Shown here piece after piece: positions 47,550 through 58,705 of a DNA stretch of 64,000 nucleotides. The notes under the pieces are model-generated. The model did not search any database and was not told the origin of the DNA. It saw only the letters and a list, made by a program, of their open reading frames with translations. Location of the stretch: positions 558,001 through 622,000 of the forward strand of contig CM043801.1 of the NCBI GenBank assembly GCA_023974075.1, in the 5' to 3' direction. Position numbers and translations under genes: made by a program. The first letter of the stretch is position 1. Each line of letters opens with the position of its first letter. Source of the DNA: Chaenocephalus aceratus. Taxonomy: Eukaryota > Chordata > Actinopteri > Perciformes > Channichthyidae.

Positions 47550-50066
47550 AGGGCCCACCAGATTCTTGAAATTCAAGGCCTAGGGAACAGCAAGCCATCT
47601 CAGCTAATGGAGAAAATGCTAAATCTGCTAGGGGGGGGAGATCCCCGGATTTTATTCATGGAGACATTTCTACGCAACTTGCCTTCCCGGGGTCAGACGG
47701 CGCTGGCCAACACGTCCATTACAGAGCCCCGTGCATTGGCTGAAGAGGCCGACCTTTTCTTCTTGGCTACCCAGCAGCCCGGTGCAGAGGCGCTCGCTGT
47801 GACACTCAGCGCCCCCGCAACAGTTAAGAAGGCTTGGGGGAGACAGTTTGTGTATTGGAGGACAGCGGTTCAACTGGGATTTTGTGACGATTTTGTGGAT
47901 GTTAAAAATAAACGCTTGGTTGATGCCTTGACATTTTCCTCCCTCGTGTGTACACTTGGCAAGGCAGCGTATGACGGGCTGTCGGGCTCGCTGTCGGGAG
48001 CAGACATTTTTCTCAGGCTGTTGGCTGACTTTCCAGACCTGACGCTGCCCACCTTCTCTGCGCTCACCACCAAGCATGGGGTGGAGCACCATGTCACCAC
48101 CGAAGGTCCCCCAGTCTACGCCAGGGCCCAGCGGTTGAACCCTTCTAAGCTTGCAGTAGCGAGGGCGGAGTTTTCAACCATGGAATGCGACATACTCGTC
48201 GCCAGCGCTTCGGTGGAAGAGCACCTGTCGCACCTCCGAGCCCTTTTCATGAGGCTCAGCCAACACGGGTTGATCATCAATCTTGCAAAGTGCCAGTTTG
48301 GGGTGTTTGACATTGACTTCCTCGGACACAGCGTCACCAAAGGCGGTGCAGCACTCCTGCCGGCGAAGGTGGAGGCTGTTGCGGCTTTTCCTCGCCCACT
48401 CGCAGCCCGGTCGTTCCGTGAGTTTCTGGGGATGGTGACTTTCTACCACCGTTTCATCGCCCGGGCCGCTCACATTATGCGGCCGCTGTATGAGGCTTTG
48501 AAAGGTATGACCCCCGTCCAGTAGATCGACTGGACGGCGGAAGCTGCGTCTGCTTTTACGGAGGTCAAGACCCTGTTGGCACATCCATCATCCACGGCTC
48601 CCATCTCCATTATCACAGACACATCGGACTACGCTGTTGGTGCGATGCACGAGCATTGGGTGGAGGGCGCTTGGCAGCCACTCGCCTTTTTCAGCCGCCA
48701 GCTGACGCCCAGAGAACGCAGGTACAGCGTTTTTGACCGAGTGCTCCTTGGACTTTATTTGGCCGTGCGGCACTTCCGTTTTTTACTGGAGGGCCGTGAG
48801 TTTACGGCGTTTGTCGACCACAAGCCGCTCACGTTCGCCATGTCTAAAGTGGCAGAGCCTTGGTCGGCACGTCAGCAGCGGCAGCTTTCCTACATCTCGG
48901 AGTTCAACACAGACATTAAGCACGTGGCTGGCAAATCGAACCTGGTTGCAGATTGCCTCTCCAGAGTCGTCATCGGAGCCATCCATTTGGGCCTGGACTA
49001 TACTCGCATGGCGGCGGAACAGGTCACAGATCCCGGCGTCCAGGCTCTGAAGGTGGAGGGCGCGGGGCTGCGCTTGGAGGACGTTGTGTTCGGCGACGCG
49101 GGCGTTACTCTTCTGTGTGACGTCTCCACGGGTCTGTCGCGGCCAGTCGATCCCGCCAGCTGGAGGCACTCTGTGTTCAAGGCAGTACATGGCCTGTCAC
49201 ACCCCGGCGTTAAGCCTTCGGTGCGCTTGGTGGCGGCAAAGTTCGTCTGGCATGGGCTGAAAAAGGACGTGAGGACTTGGGCTGGTGAGTGCGTGGCTTG
49301 TCAGCTCGCTAAGGTGCACCGCCACACAAAGGCCCCTTTGGAGCGTTTCCTGGTGCCTGAGAGGAGGTCTGACCACGTCAACATCGACCTGGTTGGTCTA
49401 TTGCCCTCCTCTCAGGGTTTTTCCTACCTCCTCACCATGGTGGACAAGCTGCCTTGGGTGATGCTGGGCCTGAGGACCGCGCCTAAGGAGGATCTGCAGT
49501 GCTACACGGCGGAATTGGTATACGGTCAGCCACTGAGGGTTCCGGGGGATTTCCTCCCCAACGCCTCGGCTCACTGGTCGGCGACGGCCCAGCGGGCTTT
49601 CCTGCAAGACGCCGCTGAGGCCTTTGCTCCGATCCCCACTGCTTGGCACGGTACTCAGGTGTCCCGGGTTCCCGTGGAGCTCCGCTCGGCGGAGCATGTG
49701 TTTATCCGGCACGACGCGCACAGGGGACCCCTACAGCCCCCTTACGATGGGCCTTTCCGGGTTCTGGAGCACGGGGATAAACACCTTGTGGTCGACCTAG
49801 GTGATAAGGCCGAGCACGTCTGGACCGGTGGACCGGGTGAAGGCTGCTCATCTGGACTTAGACCAGCCGGTAGTGCTGGCTCGCAACAGGGCCGCCCCCC
49901 GGCCTCGACCCCTGTTTCAGGAATCGGGGCCTACGGTTCCGGTCCCAAGTCTTCCGGGGGCCGCACAGGCGGATGTCGCTTTTCCGCTTTTCCGACTCCC
50001 GTGCGCAGGAGTCGTGGGGGTCGGCGTGTCGTTCCTCCCCGCCACGCTGATTTTGTGTATATGTGA
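47550..50066 (+). pseudogene. Gypsy retrotransposon gag-pol, collapsed in frame
   Basis: One frame runs from about 47550 to 50066 with a single TAG at 48522-48524. The order is a gag C-terminal part (ILFMETFLRNLP, LFFLATQQPGA), a remnant of the protease/RT linker (DVKNKRLVDALTF), the late part of reverse transcriptase (DILVASASVEEHLSHLR, KCQFGVFDIDFLGH, FLGMVTFYHRF), and RNase H (ITDTSDYAVGA, PLAFFSRQL, RRYSVFDRVLLGLY, FVDHKPLTFA). The integrase zinc-binding region (HGLSHPGVK, CVACQLAK) and integrase C-terminus (LPWVMLGLRTAPKEDLQ, ELVYGQPLR, EHVFIRHDA) follow. Missing are the zinc knuckle and most of protease, the RT fingers/palm up to the first catalytic aspartate, and the whole DDE integrase core. 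LTRs are not visible. It cannot be autonomous. Confidence 0.85.
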
Positions 50067-50905
50067 ATTCTGGGGTGGCTTGTGTGGCCTCCGACTCCCT
50101 TTCTTCGGCTCTACAGTACACAATTTAAACCAATCAATGTTGTGTAATTAACAAGGATAATCTGGTGTGTTTGAGTTGAGGCAGATATCATTGTAAAATC
50201 AATCGACAGTAAGGAGAATACTTACTTCATGGTGTAAAATCCTCCGTTATCCAATGGGAATGGATTGCCTTTAACTGCCGCAGACTGAGCGTCAAATACC
50301 GCCGCCGATGGGAATACATTGCAATCAATTGAAAGCTCTTTGCGTCCGTTTATGAAGCTGAAGGAGACTCGGCGCGTCACAACTGCACGCCACGGGACCC
50401 TGACCAAGCGTCGCTATTGGACTATCAGGGAGTGAGACTGTGTTGATTGTGGGTAAGAAGCATGCGTGACGTCACGTTGCCGTCAAGCGCGAAGCAACGT
50501 TGCCGTGGTAACGACGGAATCTTCTTCTGGTTTATTGTTGTTATAATAAAAAACATTATTATTACTATTAAACAAAAAGCATTTGAAATACAGTCAGTAG
50601 CCATCGTCATTCCGATGTGTTTTCACCATCATTATCAACATTATACATTTTTAAATGACTAATATTAGCCTACAATAAAGGGGACATGATCAAATAGGAA
50701 TATAATTATCTTTTAAAAAACGTTAACTAAAGGGAACAATCTATTTGACACAGCTGAAGATCTGGCCTTCCTTAAAAACTAATTTAATAAAAATCACAGT
50801 TGCATTACACACAATGCACTGTTTTTTGAGAACAAAACATCGTAACTAATGCACCATAATACATTCTGACGAAAAATACAAATTATTATGAATACAAATA
50901 AATTT
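50067..50905. other. no gene; GC-richer dispersed repeat at 50225-50490
   Basis: After the Gypsy stop there is AT-rich DNA. From 50235 to 50490 the sequence (ccgcagactgagcgtcaaat, gatgggaatacattgcaatc, ggcgcgtcacaactgcacgc, cgtcacgttgccgtc) resembles a fragment of a CpG-rich fish DNA repeat. No ends were identified. Confidence 0.35.
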
Positions 50906-50949
50906 AAAGCTGCAAGCAGCGTTGAGCGGGTCTTCGACGTTCCGCAGGC

Positions 50950-51389
50950 TGTTGTCCGCACGTCGACGTGTGTGTCTAGGTGTCTCGAGGACTCGGCCGT
51001 TGGCAAACGTGGGAAGTTTCAGGCCGATCGGAGAAGTTACATGGGAGTTACAGCAGTATCATAAACATTGTGTTTGATGGCGAGTGAACTGTCGCCATGG
51101 CAACTGCATTTGATGACACCCCATAATATGCTTAATTGTGTTAAGGGCTGCATCATTATCAAACCTGTGAAGTTTTGTGCCGTTTGGAGCATGTTAACTG
51201 GAATTAAGAGAAAACCATGTTTCACGGCGACCATTTTGTTACCATAGCAACGACATTTGAAGAAATCTCAAAACTGACACATATATGTCTCGAGGGCTTG
51301 ACGGTTAGCACACATGGGACATTTGAACACTTTTTTACCATTTACACAGGAGTTATAGCAAATGTATTATCTTTTCAATTTACACACGG
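50950..51389. repeat. ~147-bp X-box satellite, left segment (about 3 diverged units)
   Basis: Diverged units keep the layout atggcga...gtcgccatggcaactgcat (51091), then catgtttcacggcgaccatt and gttaccatagcaacg (51238). Spacing between the two cores is 147 bp. The final unit is cut by the LINE tail at about 51390. Confidence 0.7.
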
Positions 51390-52094
51390 CATCTATTGCA
51401 CGTCTGTCCGTCCTGGGAGAGGGATCCCTCCTCTGTTGCTCTCCCTGAGGTTTCTCCCATTTTTCCCTTTAAACTGGGTTTTCTTCGGAAGTTTTTCCTT
51501 GTACGATGTGAGGGTCTAAGGACAGAGGGTGTCGTATTGTCATACTGATATTCTGTACACACTAGGGGTGTAACGGTTCACAGAAGTCACGGTTCGGTTC
51601 GTACCTCGGTTTCGGGGTCACGGTTCGGTACGGTTTCGGTACAACAAGGGAAAGCAAAAAAAAGTCCCAAATGCATAATTTTTTTTTGCTGTTATTTATT
51701 TTTAACAGTAGTGCATGTTTCGGTATGAAAACAAGGAAAGGAACTCTAACATTTGGAATCATTAACTGACAACAAACCACAAACAGTAACACACACACAC
51801 ACACACACACACTCAGATGGCCATATTACAAACAAAAAGGTTAAATAAGCTGTACAACAAAAAAAAATGTCTTGAAAATATTAAAATAAATAATAAGAAA
51901 GTGTTTCAATCACAATCAATAAAAGGCAATACAGAACTGTATAATATCTCCTGATGTCAACATATAAAACAAATACAATGATAAATATAAAACTAAATCA
52001 AATCTGTACCTTTAGGAGCAATGTCTAACATGTGTAATCATTAACTTGTGAGTGTGTGTGAGGCCATTATGCCTAAATAAAAGGCACTCAAGCT

Positions 52095-52520
52095 TTATTC
52101 TATTTTTAAGTTTTTTTTCAAAAAGATTAGTTTGTCTACGTTGTCAGTAGTGAGGGCAGATCTGTTTGCGGTAACTATGTCACCTGCCGTCGAGAAAACC
52201 CTCTCGCTGGGGACTGAGGTGGCAGGTACAGCCAGGTAACAATGTGCCAACATGGCTACATTAGGATAAACAGACTCATTATTCTTCCACCAGGCAAGAG
52301 GGTTTGAGTCGATTGAAATGCACTCCTTTGCCATGTACGCAAACACTTCGTCCTTCAACTGCTGCTTCAAATCAGGCTGGTTACTCTGGCCAGGTTTAAA
52401 GAGTGGGCTAAAAAGTTCTTCCATGGCTGACCTCTTTGGAGGGGGGGGTGCCGACTCTGCTGTCGCTGGTAATGAAATGGCCTGTGATGTAGTCGCTGGA
52501 CTGGCCCCTGTAGTCTCAAC
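52095..52520 (-). CDS. hAT transposase, exon 2 (dimerisation domain)
   Basis: A pyrimidine tract ending tttctttactgcag precedes position 52520. Joining to exon 1 removes a 115-bp intron and keeps the frame. The exon gives 141 residues: a proline-rich linker and then the hAT C-terminal dimerisation region, with NPLAWWKNNESVYPNVAMLA, CYLAVPATSVPSERVFSTAG (the glutamate of PSERVFS completes the DDE triad) and NRSALTTDNVDKLIFLKKNL. It ends with TAA/TAG-type termination at 52095 near the right-hand subterminal repeats. No internal stop or shift was found, which is unusual in this window, where nearly every other transposase is broken. Confidence 0.85.
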   Translation of the reverse strand, partial: VETTGASPATTSQAISLPATAESAPPPPKRSAMEELFSPLFKPGQSNQPDLKQQLKDEVFAYMAKECISIDSNPLAWWKNNESVYPNVAMLAHCYLAVPATSVPSERVFSTAGDIVTANRSALTTDNVDKLIFLKKNLKIE

Positions 52521-52635
52521 CTGCAGTAAAGAAATGACAAAAACAGGTAATAAGTGAGTTCAGTGACCATTGTTACAATAAAATGTTTAGTTAAGACATA
52601 AGATAAGGTATTTAAAATATCACCATAATACATAC

Positions 52636-54087
52636 ATTTTCTGCTCTGCTCAGAACTTCAGGTATGATGAGATCTTCATAGATTCTCAGATGAGAGGCAC
52701 GGTCCAAGTGAGGAAATGTTTTGAACCTCGGATCCAGAGCTGTGCACTTGTGAAGGAAGTCCTGCAGCCCAGCGTCAGAGTATCTTTTTTGCAGATTTTC
52801 CCTGATGGCATGCTTGAGTTCCCTGACAGTGGGAGTGTCCTCATCGTTTTGTTCCATAGATTTCAAGATCATGGTTTTAAGTGGTAGGATCATAGAAACC
52901 GATGGTGCCGTTTCAGTGCTCAGTATTGTAGTGACTGTCTTCAGAGGTTTCATAATCTCAATCACATTCTCTGCGACTCTTACCTCCTGGTCAGTCAGAT
53001 TGGCAATATCTTTGTTCTTCAGGGCACTTAGTGCCGAGTAAACAGCCAATTGCTGTTCAAGGTACCGCTCAACCATTTCATAGCTGGAGTTCCAGTGTGT
53101 GGCCACATCGTTGATGAGTCGGTGTTTTGGCAAGTGAAGCATCTCCTGCTTTTGCTCCAAAACATGTGCAGCCGTTGTGCTGCGGTGGAAAAAAGAAACA
53201 GCTCTTCTGATTTTCCCCAGCAGTCGAGATACCTGGTTGACTGCCATCGCTTTCTGTGATGCTAAGTTTAATGTATGGGCAAAGCATCCTATTTGTGGAC
53301 CCAGTCCAGCTTCACTGACAGCTTTAACAATGTTTCTTGCATTGTCAGTGGTCACTGCGATAGTTTTGGGCTTTTCAAGTTTATACTCTGCTACTGCCTC
53401 TTGTAGCTTCTCAGCTAGGTGGGTGCTAGTGTGCTGTTCATACACAGGGCGTGTAAGTAGAACTGGATTTTGCATTTCCCACTCTGAGTTGATGAAGTGT
53501 GCGGTCACTGTGAGATAACTTTCAGTAGCACGGGAGGTCCATCCATCTGTTGTTAGTGCAACAGCGGATGCAGCGGACAACTCATGCTCAACAACCGCTC
53601 GTGTGCGCCGGTAAATTGCAGGGACCACGGACTGGCTCATGTGCGCACGGGATGGGACACTATAGCGAGGCTCGAGCACTTTCAATAAATATTTGAAGCC
53701 GGGGTCCTCTACTATTGCATAAGGTCGCATTGCCGTTGCAATATACATGCCAATTGCTACTTTTATTTGTTTTGGTCTCTCGGCTGTCATTTCTATTGGC
53801 TTCTTAAAAACAGCGGAGATTAGCTGTTGAACAGCTGTCGTCTTTTGCCGGGCTCCGGTGATTGACAAATCTGGGTGATGCCTTCGGATGTGATTTAGCA
53901 TGTTGGACGTGTTACCACTAGCATACCGCACCGCTGTGAAACAACGCCGACACACCGTCCTCGTCCGATCCACAACTTGCATCCCATCATTATTATAGTC
54001 CACAGGGAACCCAAAATGTTCCCACACACCTGATTTAAACGAAGCAGGTGGGTCTTCTAGCTCCTGTGTGGTGTTTGAACACCACAC
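52636..54087 (-). CDS. hAT transposase (ZBED-type), exon 1
   Basis: An open frame of 484 codons ends at a donor (GAAAAT|gtatgt). A BED finger has ligands C46, C49 and H66/H70 (frame numbering). Catalytic blocks of the hAT RNase-H-like fold are present: ALTTDGWTS (D181), AVTTDNARNIV (D248) and GCFAHTLNLA (C268, H271), followed by the helical insertion domain. The frame opens with GTG after an in-frame TAG, not with ATG. The first in-frame ATG is codon 36 (53982), which keeps the zinc ligands but loses the upstream GVWEHFGF part of the BED domain. An 18-bp-arm foldback (54058-54095) lies exactly over the expected start. The alternative is that ccacacag at about 54089 acts as an acceptor for an unseen first exon. 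The transposase would cut and join the element ends at cggttcgg-type subterminal motifs. Confidence 0.85.
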
Positions 54088-54095
54088 AGGAGCTA
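54058..54095. repeat. 18-bp-arm foldback at the transposase start
   Basis: tagctcctgtgtggtgtt and its exact reverse complement are separated by tg. It overlaps the N-terminal codons and upstream region of the hAT transposase. Confidence 0.9.
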
Positions 54096-54433
54096 TCTAC
54101 ATCTTCTTCATGTATTGTGTTCGTTTTGTAGTGTTTGTTGTTCTTGTTCTGCATTTGTTATTTACGGGCGGCTGGCTTTTAGGCACAATACCGCCCCCTG
54201 GATTATATATAGTGTAATACTGCCCTGAGTGACAGACTTTTTTTCCACTCGTAAAAAAAGGCGTATTCGCCGTGTGACTGCATGTGCCGAACCGTGACCT
54301 CCGAACCGTGACGGTACGGGACGAATACGGATACCGTTACACCCCTAGTACACACTGTGAAGACCACTGAGACAAATGTAACATTTGTGATATTGGGCTA
54401 TATAAATAAACATTGATTGATTGATTGATATCG

Positions 54434-56570
54434 TGCTTAACAGCAAGGAATGCGTTGCCATGGCAACAGCTTTTGAGGAAAACTCACTATTGTCATATTG
54501 AGGGGTTCAGGGCCAGACCATTAGCCATCATATGAAATCTGGTGCTGTTTGGACGATTTTCCATTGAATTACGACAACACCATGTTTCATGGCGAGGGAT
54601 AATAATGGGACGTCCTCATATGCCGTTGCCATGGCAACGCTGCCATGGCAACGGCATATGAGGACATCCCATTATTGGTGTAGAGCTGTTGAGGGCCGGA
54701 CTAGGAGCCATCATATGTAGTCTGGTGCCGTTTGGACGATTTTCCATTGAATTAGGACAACACCGTGTTTCATGGCGAGGGACGCGTTGCCATGGCAACG
54801 GCATATGAGGACATCCCCTAATTGACATATAACTGTTGAAGGCCGGACCTTTAATGATAGTCTGAAGTTTGGTGCCGTTTGGAACCTTTTCCATTGAATT
54901 AGGACAACACTGTGTTTCATGGCGAGGGACGCGTTGCCATGGCAACGGCATATGATGACATTCCATTATTGGTGTAGAGCTGTTGAGGGCCGGACCATCA
55001 ATGATATTCGGATGTCTGGTGCCGTTTGGATGATTTTCCATTGAATTAGGACAACACCGTGTGTCACGGCGAGGGATCTGTGGCCATGGCAACGGCATAT
55101 GATGACATCCCATAATTGACATAGAGCTGTTGAGGGCCGGACCATTAATGATAGTCTGAAGTCTGGTGCCGTTTGGACGATTTTCTATTGAATTACAACA
55201 ACACCATGTTTTATGGCGAGGGATGTGTTGCCATGGAAACGGCACATGATGACATCCCATAATTGCCATAGAGCTGTTAAGGGCCAGACCATTAGCCATC
55301 ATCTGAAGTCTGGTGCTGTTTGGACGATTTTCCATTGAATTACGACGACACCAGGTTTATTGGCGAGCGACGCGTTGCCATGGAAACGGCATATGGTGAC
55401 ATCCCATCGTTGGCAGAGAGCTGTTGAGGGCCGGACCATTAGCCATCATATGAAGTCTGGTGCCGTTTGGAAGATTTTCCATTGACTTACGACACCACCA
55501 TGTTTCATGGCGAGGGATCTGTTGCCATGGCAACGGCATATGATGACATCCCATAGTTGACATCGAGCTGTTGAGGGCCGGACCATCAATGATAGTCTGA
55601 AGTCTGGTGCTGTTTGGACGATTTTCCATTGAATTACGACAACATCATGTTTGAGGGCGAGGGATGCGTTGCCATGGAAATGGCATATGATGACATCCCA
55701 TTATTGGTGTAGAGCTGATGAGGGCCGGACCATTAATGATAGTCTGAAGTGTGGTGCTGTTTGGACGATTTTCCATTGAATTAGGACAACACCGTGTGTC
55801 ATGGCGAGGGACGCGTTGCCATGGAAACGGCATATGATGACATCCCATAATTGGCGTAGAGCTGATGAGGGCCGGACCATTAATGATAGTCTGAAGTCTG
55901 GTGCTGTTTGGACGATTTTCCATCGACTTACAACAACATCAGATTTTTTGGCGAGGGATGCGTTGCCATGGAAACGGCATATGATGACATCCCATAATTG
56001 AAATAGAGCTGTTGAGGGCCGGACCATTGATGATAGTCTAAAGTCTGGTGGTGTTTGGACGATTTCCCATTGAATTACAACAACACCAGGTATTTTGGCG
56101 AGGGACGCATTGCCAAGGAAACGGCATATGAGGACATCCCCTAATTGACATAGAGCTGTTGAGGGCCGGACCATTGATGATAGTCTAAAGTCTGGTGGTG
56201 TTTGGACGATTTCCCATTGAATTACAACAACAACAGGTATTTTGGCGAGGGACGCGTTGCCATGGAAACGGCATATGAGGACATCCCCTAATTGACATAG
56301 AGCTGTTGAGTGCCGGACCATTAATGATAGTCTGAAGTCTGGTGCTGTTTGGACGATTTTCCATTCACTTAGAACAACATCGGATTTTTTGGCGAGGGAT
56401 TACCATGGCAACGGCATACAGTGAGATTTCAGATTTCACGTAGAGCTGTTGAGGCATGGACCGGTGATATAAAAGTGAAGATTGGGGGACGATGGGACCG
56501 TGTCCATTGCATTTACAGCGACACCGTTGTTTATGGCGAAGGATCCGTCGCCATGGTAACGCCAAATTAA
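54434..56570. repeat. ~147-bp X-box satellite, middle segment (about 14-15 units)
   Basis: Units of 146-148 bp share, in order, ttccattgaattaggacaac, accgtgtttcatggcgaggg, acgcgttgccatggcaacgg, catatgatgacatcccataa, ttgacatagagctgttgagg, gccggaccattaatgatagt and ctgaagtctggtgccgtttg. Cores of the gttgccatggMaac type occur at 54454, 54624, 54786, 54933, 55080, 55227, 55374, 55521, 55668, 55815, 55962, 56109, 56256 and 56548. Artificial frames on the minus strand (up to 239 residues) come from a unit length close to a multiple of three and are not genes. Confidence 0.9.
54601..54676. repeat. 36-bp-arm inverted duplication inside the satellite
   Basis: The left arm 54601-54636 and right arm 54641-54676 are reverse complements with one mismatch, separated by acgc. 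Each arm carries the ccatggca core and the catatg/aggac part of the unit, so a partial unit has been duplicated in inverted orientation. Confidence 0.88.
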
Positions 56571-56770
56571 AGGAGACCTATCATGCTATATTTAAATGAT
56601 ATAGTGTATGACCATACCTATATAAGGTATATTTATACATTTTATTTTTCAAAATACCAAACAGATCATTTTTTAGACATGCCTCGTTTCGCTCATTTTC
56701 GCTTTATTCCAAGCCCGTCTTTGAAAATTCTGAGCAGCAGCTGACCACGCCCCCCTGCAGTAGAGCAGGC

Positions 56771-57031
56771 ATGAGCCGGCGAGAGTCACGTTACCATGCT
56801 TGCTGTGATTACGAGTGTCGAATAAACATGTCATCTCAGAGCAATGCATGTGTTCAAGCATACTATCAATTTGATCCAGAAACTGACCCTGAAGCAGCGG
56901 AGGTTTTGGTGGAGGTGCAAAAATCTCGGTTGCAGCAGGACGTTTCTGAATGGTTAGCTGACAAGCTGTTGTCCCTATTTATTTTACTCTGTTACGATGC
57001 TTGCTCCTTATTCCGTTCATATTTTGGCTAA
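56771..57031 (+). CDS. 86-residue ORF of the TTAA element, unknown
   Basis: An ATG at 56771 lies about 200 bp inside the left terminal repeat. It gives an 86-residue frame with an acidic middle (FDPETDPEAAEVLVEVQKSR) followed by LQQDVSEW. A GT directly after the EW codon (tgaatg|gttagc) could be a donor, making only the first 57 residues a true exon. The motif reminds me of segments that precede zinc-binding P2X7-tail-like domains in uncharacterised fish proteins, but this is weak. It converges on the THAP gene. No downstream exon was identified. Confidence 0.3.
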   Translation: MSRRESRYHACCDYECRINMSSQSNACVQAYYQFDPETDPEAAEVLVEVQKSRLQQDVSEWLADKLLSLFILLCYDACSLFRSYFG

Positions 57032-57745
57032 TTAGCAAGAATGCAATGTGTACAGTTTGTAACGCAAAAACAGCGATATATATTTATAAAGGGAGACATT
57101 CATATTTTCAGCATATATACAATGGCCTCATTGCGTTTAATAGTTTACAGTCCTTTTCTTCCAACATCCTGCAACAACCGTTGGAAAGTTGAATAACTTA
57201 GGATGATAAAAAGTATAACTCCAACAACACCTCAGTTGTCAGCAATGTGTGTAGTTTCATGTGTTTTTAAAAGCTCAGTTATTGACTTATTTGTGCAAAT
57301 TGCGCCACGACATCATTGTACTATTATATACTACACAGCAATGGCATAACACACCCATGTGTACGACAAAAAGGTCCACACACACAACCTTATGCTTTTG
57401 AAATCAGAATATTCTTTACCCATCCAAACATGAATAATCACGACACATTTTGATATCAACTTGGAACTTTATTGTCAAAATCAACGGTTAAAAAAACCCA
57501 TACAAAAAAACTAAATGTAGCCTACTTGTATTTTGTATAAATGACACTAAATATTTTTACAGAAGCTTTGTGAGCTGGTGCTGGGGCTTCCTTGGACGCA
57601 GGATCAGAGTGGTGATTCCGGCCTGCGTTGTCCTCAGGATACGCAGGGAGTTTCCTGATCCGTGAAATGTCGATGTTGGGTTCAGACAGCAGCCAAATTG
57701 AACCGTGTAGCATACCCGGCGATGACCTCCTCCCTGTCAGGTCGC

Positions 57746-57811
57746 TCATAATGGTGCAGGGTCCACAAAGACTTGCTCGAAGATGAGGTCCATCAAGTTG
57801 GCCACGTAGGG
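57746..57811 (-). CDS. THAP-domain protein of the TTAA element, predicted exon 2
   Basis: A strong acceptor (tttttaccattgcacag) precedes 57811. Joined in phase to exon 1, it adds PYVANLMDLIFEQVFVDPAP plus one leucine and then TGA, giving a protein of about 120 residues. The added stretch looks like the C-terminal part of longer THAP transposases, so the catalytic middle appears to have been deleted. The predicted intron is 894 bp. Splicing is inferred only from the sites and phase; a frameshifted continuation to 57532 would be the older coding sequence. Confidence 0.45.
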   Translation of the reverse strand, partial: PYVANLMDLIFEQVFVDPAPL

Positions 57812-58705
57812 CTGTGCAATGGTAAAAAAAGCACAACAAAAAATGTGATTTAGATTAGTATATGCATGTAAAAAACTGAAACTTCTTAGCAAAGCTCTCA
57901 ATTTAGCAAAACTCTTTGCTTAGCCTTTTCCAATCTGAGTTAGTTTTGAACCGTAACGTGCATGCTGTGTTTCTGACTCAATGCAGGTGATGTGTTGGAG
58001 AGGGGCTGAGCTCAGTAGACTTACTGTAATGAGTGCTAGCCACTAATTAGCCTGTTGCTAGAGGTAAGGCCTTGTCAACAACAACAGACCGACGGGGCTT
58101 TAGCTCAGTTTTACTCGTGGTGTGTGTCCCCCCTCGCATACATACACAGTGTTGTATCCTAACACACCCCCATTTATATTCATGTGCGCAAACAAGTAAA
58201 CACACAAAAGCTTTTACATATAACGCTGCAAAACACGGCATGTCTCATTAGCGTAGCTTAGCTTACAGATCGATGATATCTGATCGTTCTTACAGACTAC
58301 AATCACAAAAGCGTTTACATATAACGCTGGAAAAAACGGCACTTGCCTACAGAAGATTACGTTTGTTATTATAACTTACTCAATATGATTGTAGAGGATA
58401 CAAAATACTAATAAATAGTAGAATAAATACTTGTGTTATCGCCTAGGGCGTGGCTGTACAGCTGTCAGCTGTTCACACAGATCGCCATTACGGCAGTATG
58501 TCTGAACATGTTAGCAAATGCCTGATAATTCAAATGACAAAGCAAAGACTGCGGAGCGTACAAAATAAAATGCTACAAAAATATATAAACACCTAACCGA
58601 TTACTATTTGGGTTTGAGGCGACATTGATGCGGCGAAGCTACATGCTACATGCTACAAGCTAGAGATAGCTTTATCAGGAAAAACACCGCTAAATAAAAA
58701 CTTAC

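Larger units (their letters stand above)
51563..54347 (-). mobile_element. hAT transposon with perfect TIRs and 8-bp TSD
   Basis: Ends taggggtgtaacggt and accgttacacccct a are perfect 15-bp inverted repeats, and both continue into cacggttcgg-type subterminal repeats. Exact duplications gtacacac lie at 51555-51562 and 54348-54355. At 2785 bp it is of normal length for an autonomous hAT. It carries one two-exon transposase gene on the minus strand with only a start-region defect. An AC microsatellite lies at 51790-51811. Clean ends, an exact duplication and an open transposase point to a relatively young insertion. Confidence 0.9.
51390..54433 (+). mobile_element. LINE-like 3' UTR with (attg)n tail, split by a hAT
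   Basis: 51390-51562 (ggagagggatccctcctctg, ttgctctccctgaggtttct, cggaagtttttccttgtacg, ggtctaaggacagagggtgt) and 54356-54433 (tgtgaagaccactgagacaa, gtgatattgggctatataaa, taaacattgattgattgatt) are the two halves of a fish non-LTR retrotransposon 3' end. The hAT sits between them at 51563-54347. The tail is on the plus strand. It is a 5'-truncated insertion into the satellite; no ORF remains. Confidence 0.7.

Noticed and set aside
54616..56321. Minus-strand frames of 90-239 codons in the satellite (also 59470-61408)
   Set aside because: Periodic with the roughly 147-bp (49-codon) unit, all repeating the same NRPNSTRLQ-like phrases; no gene signals.
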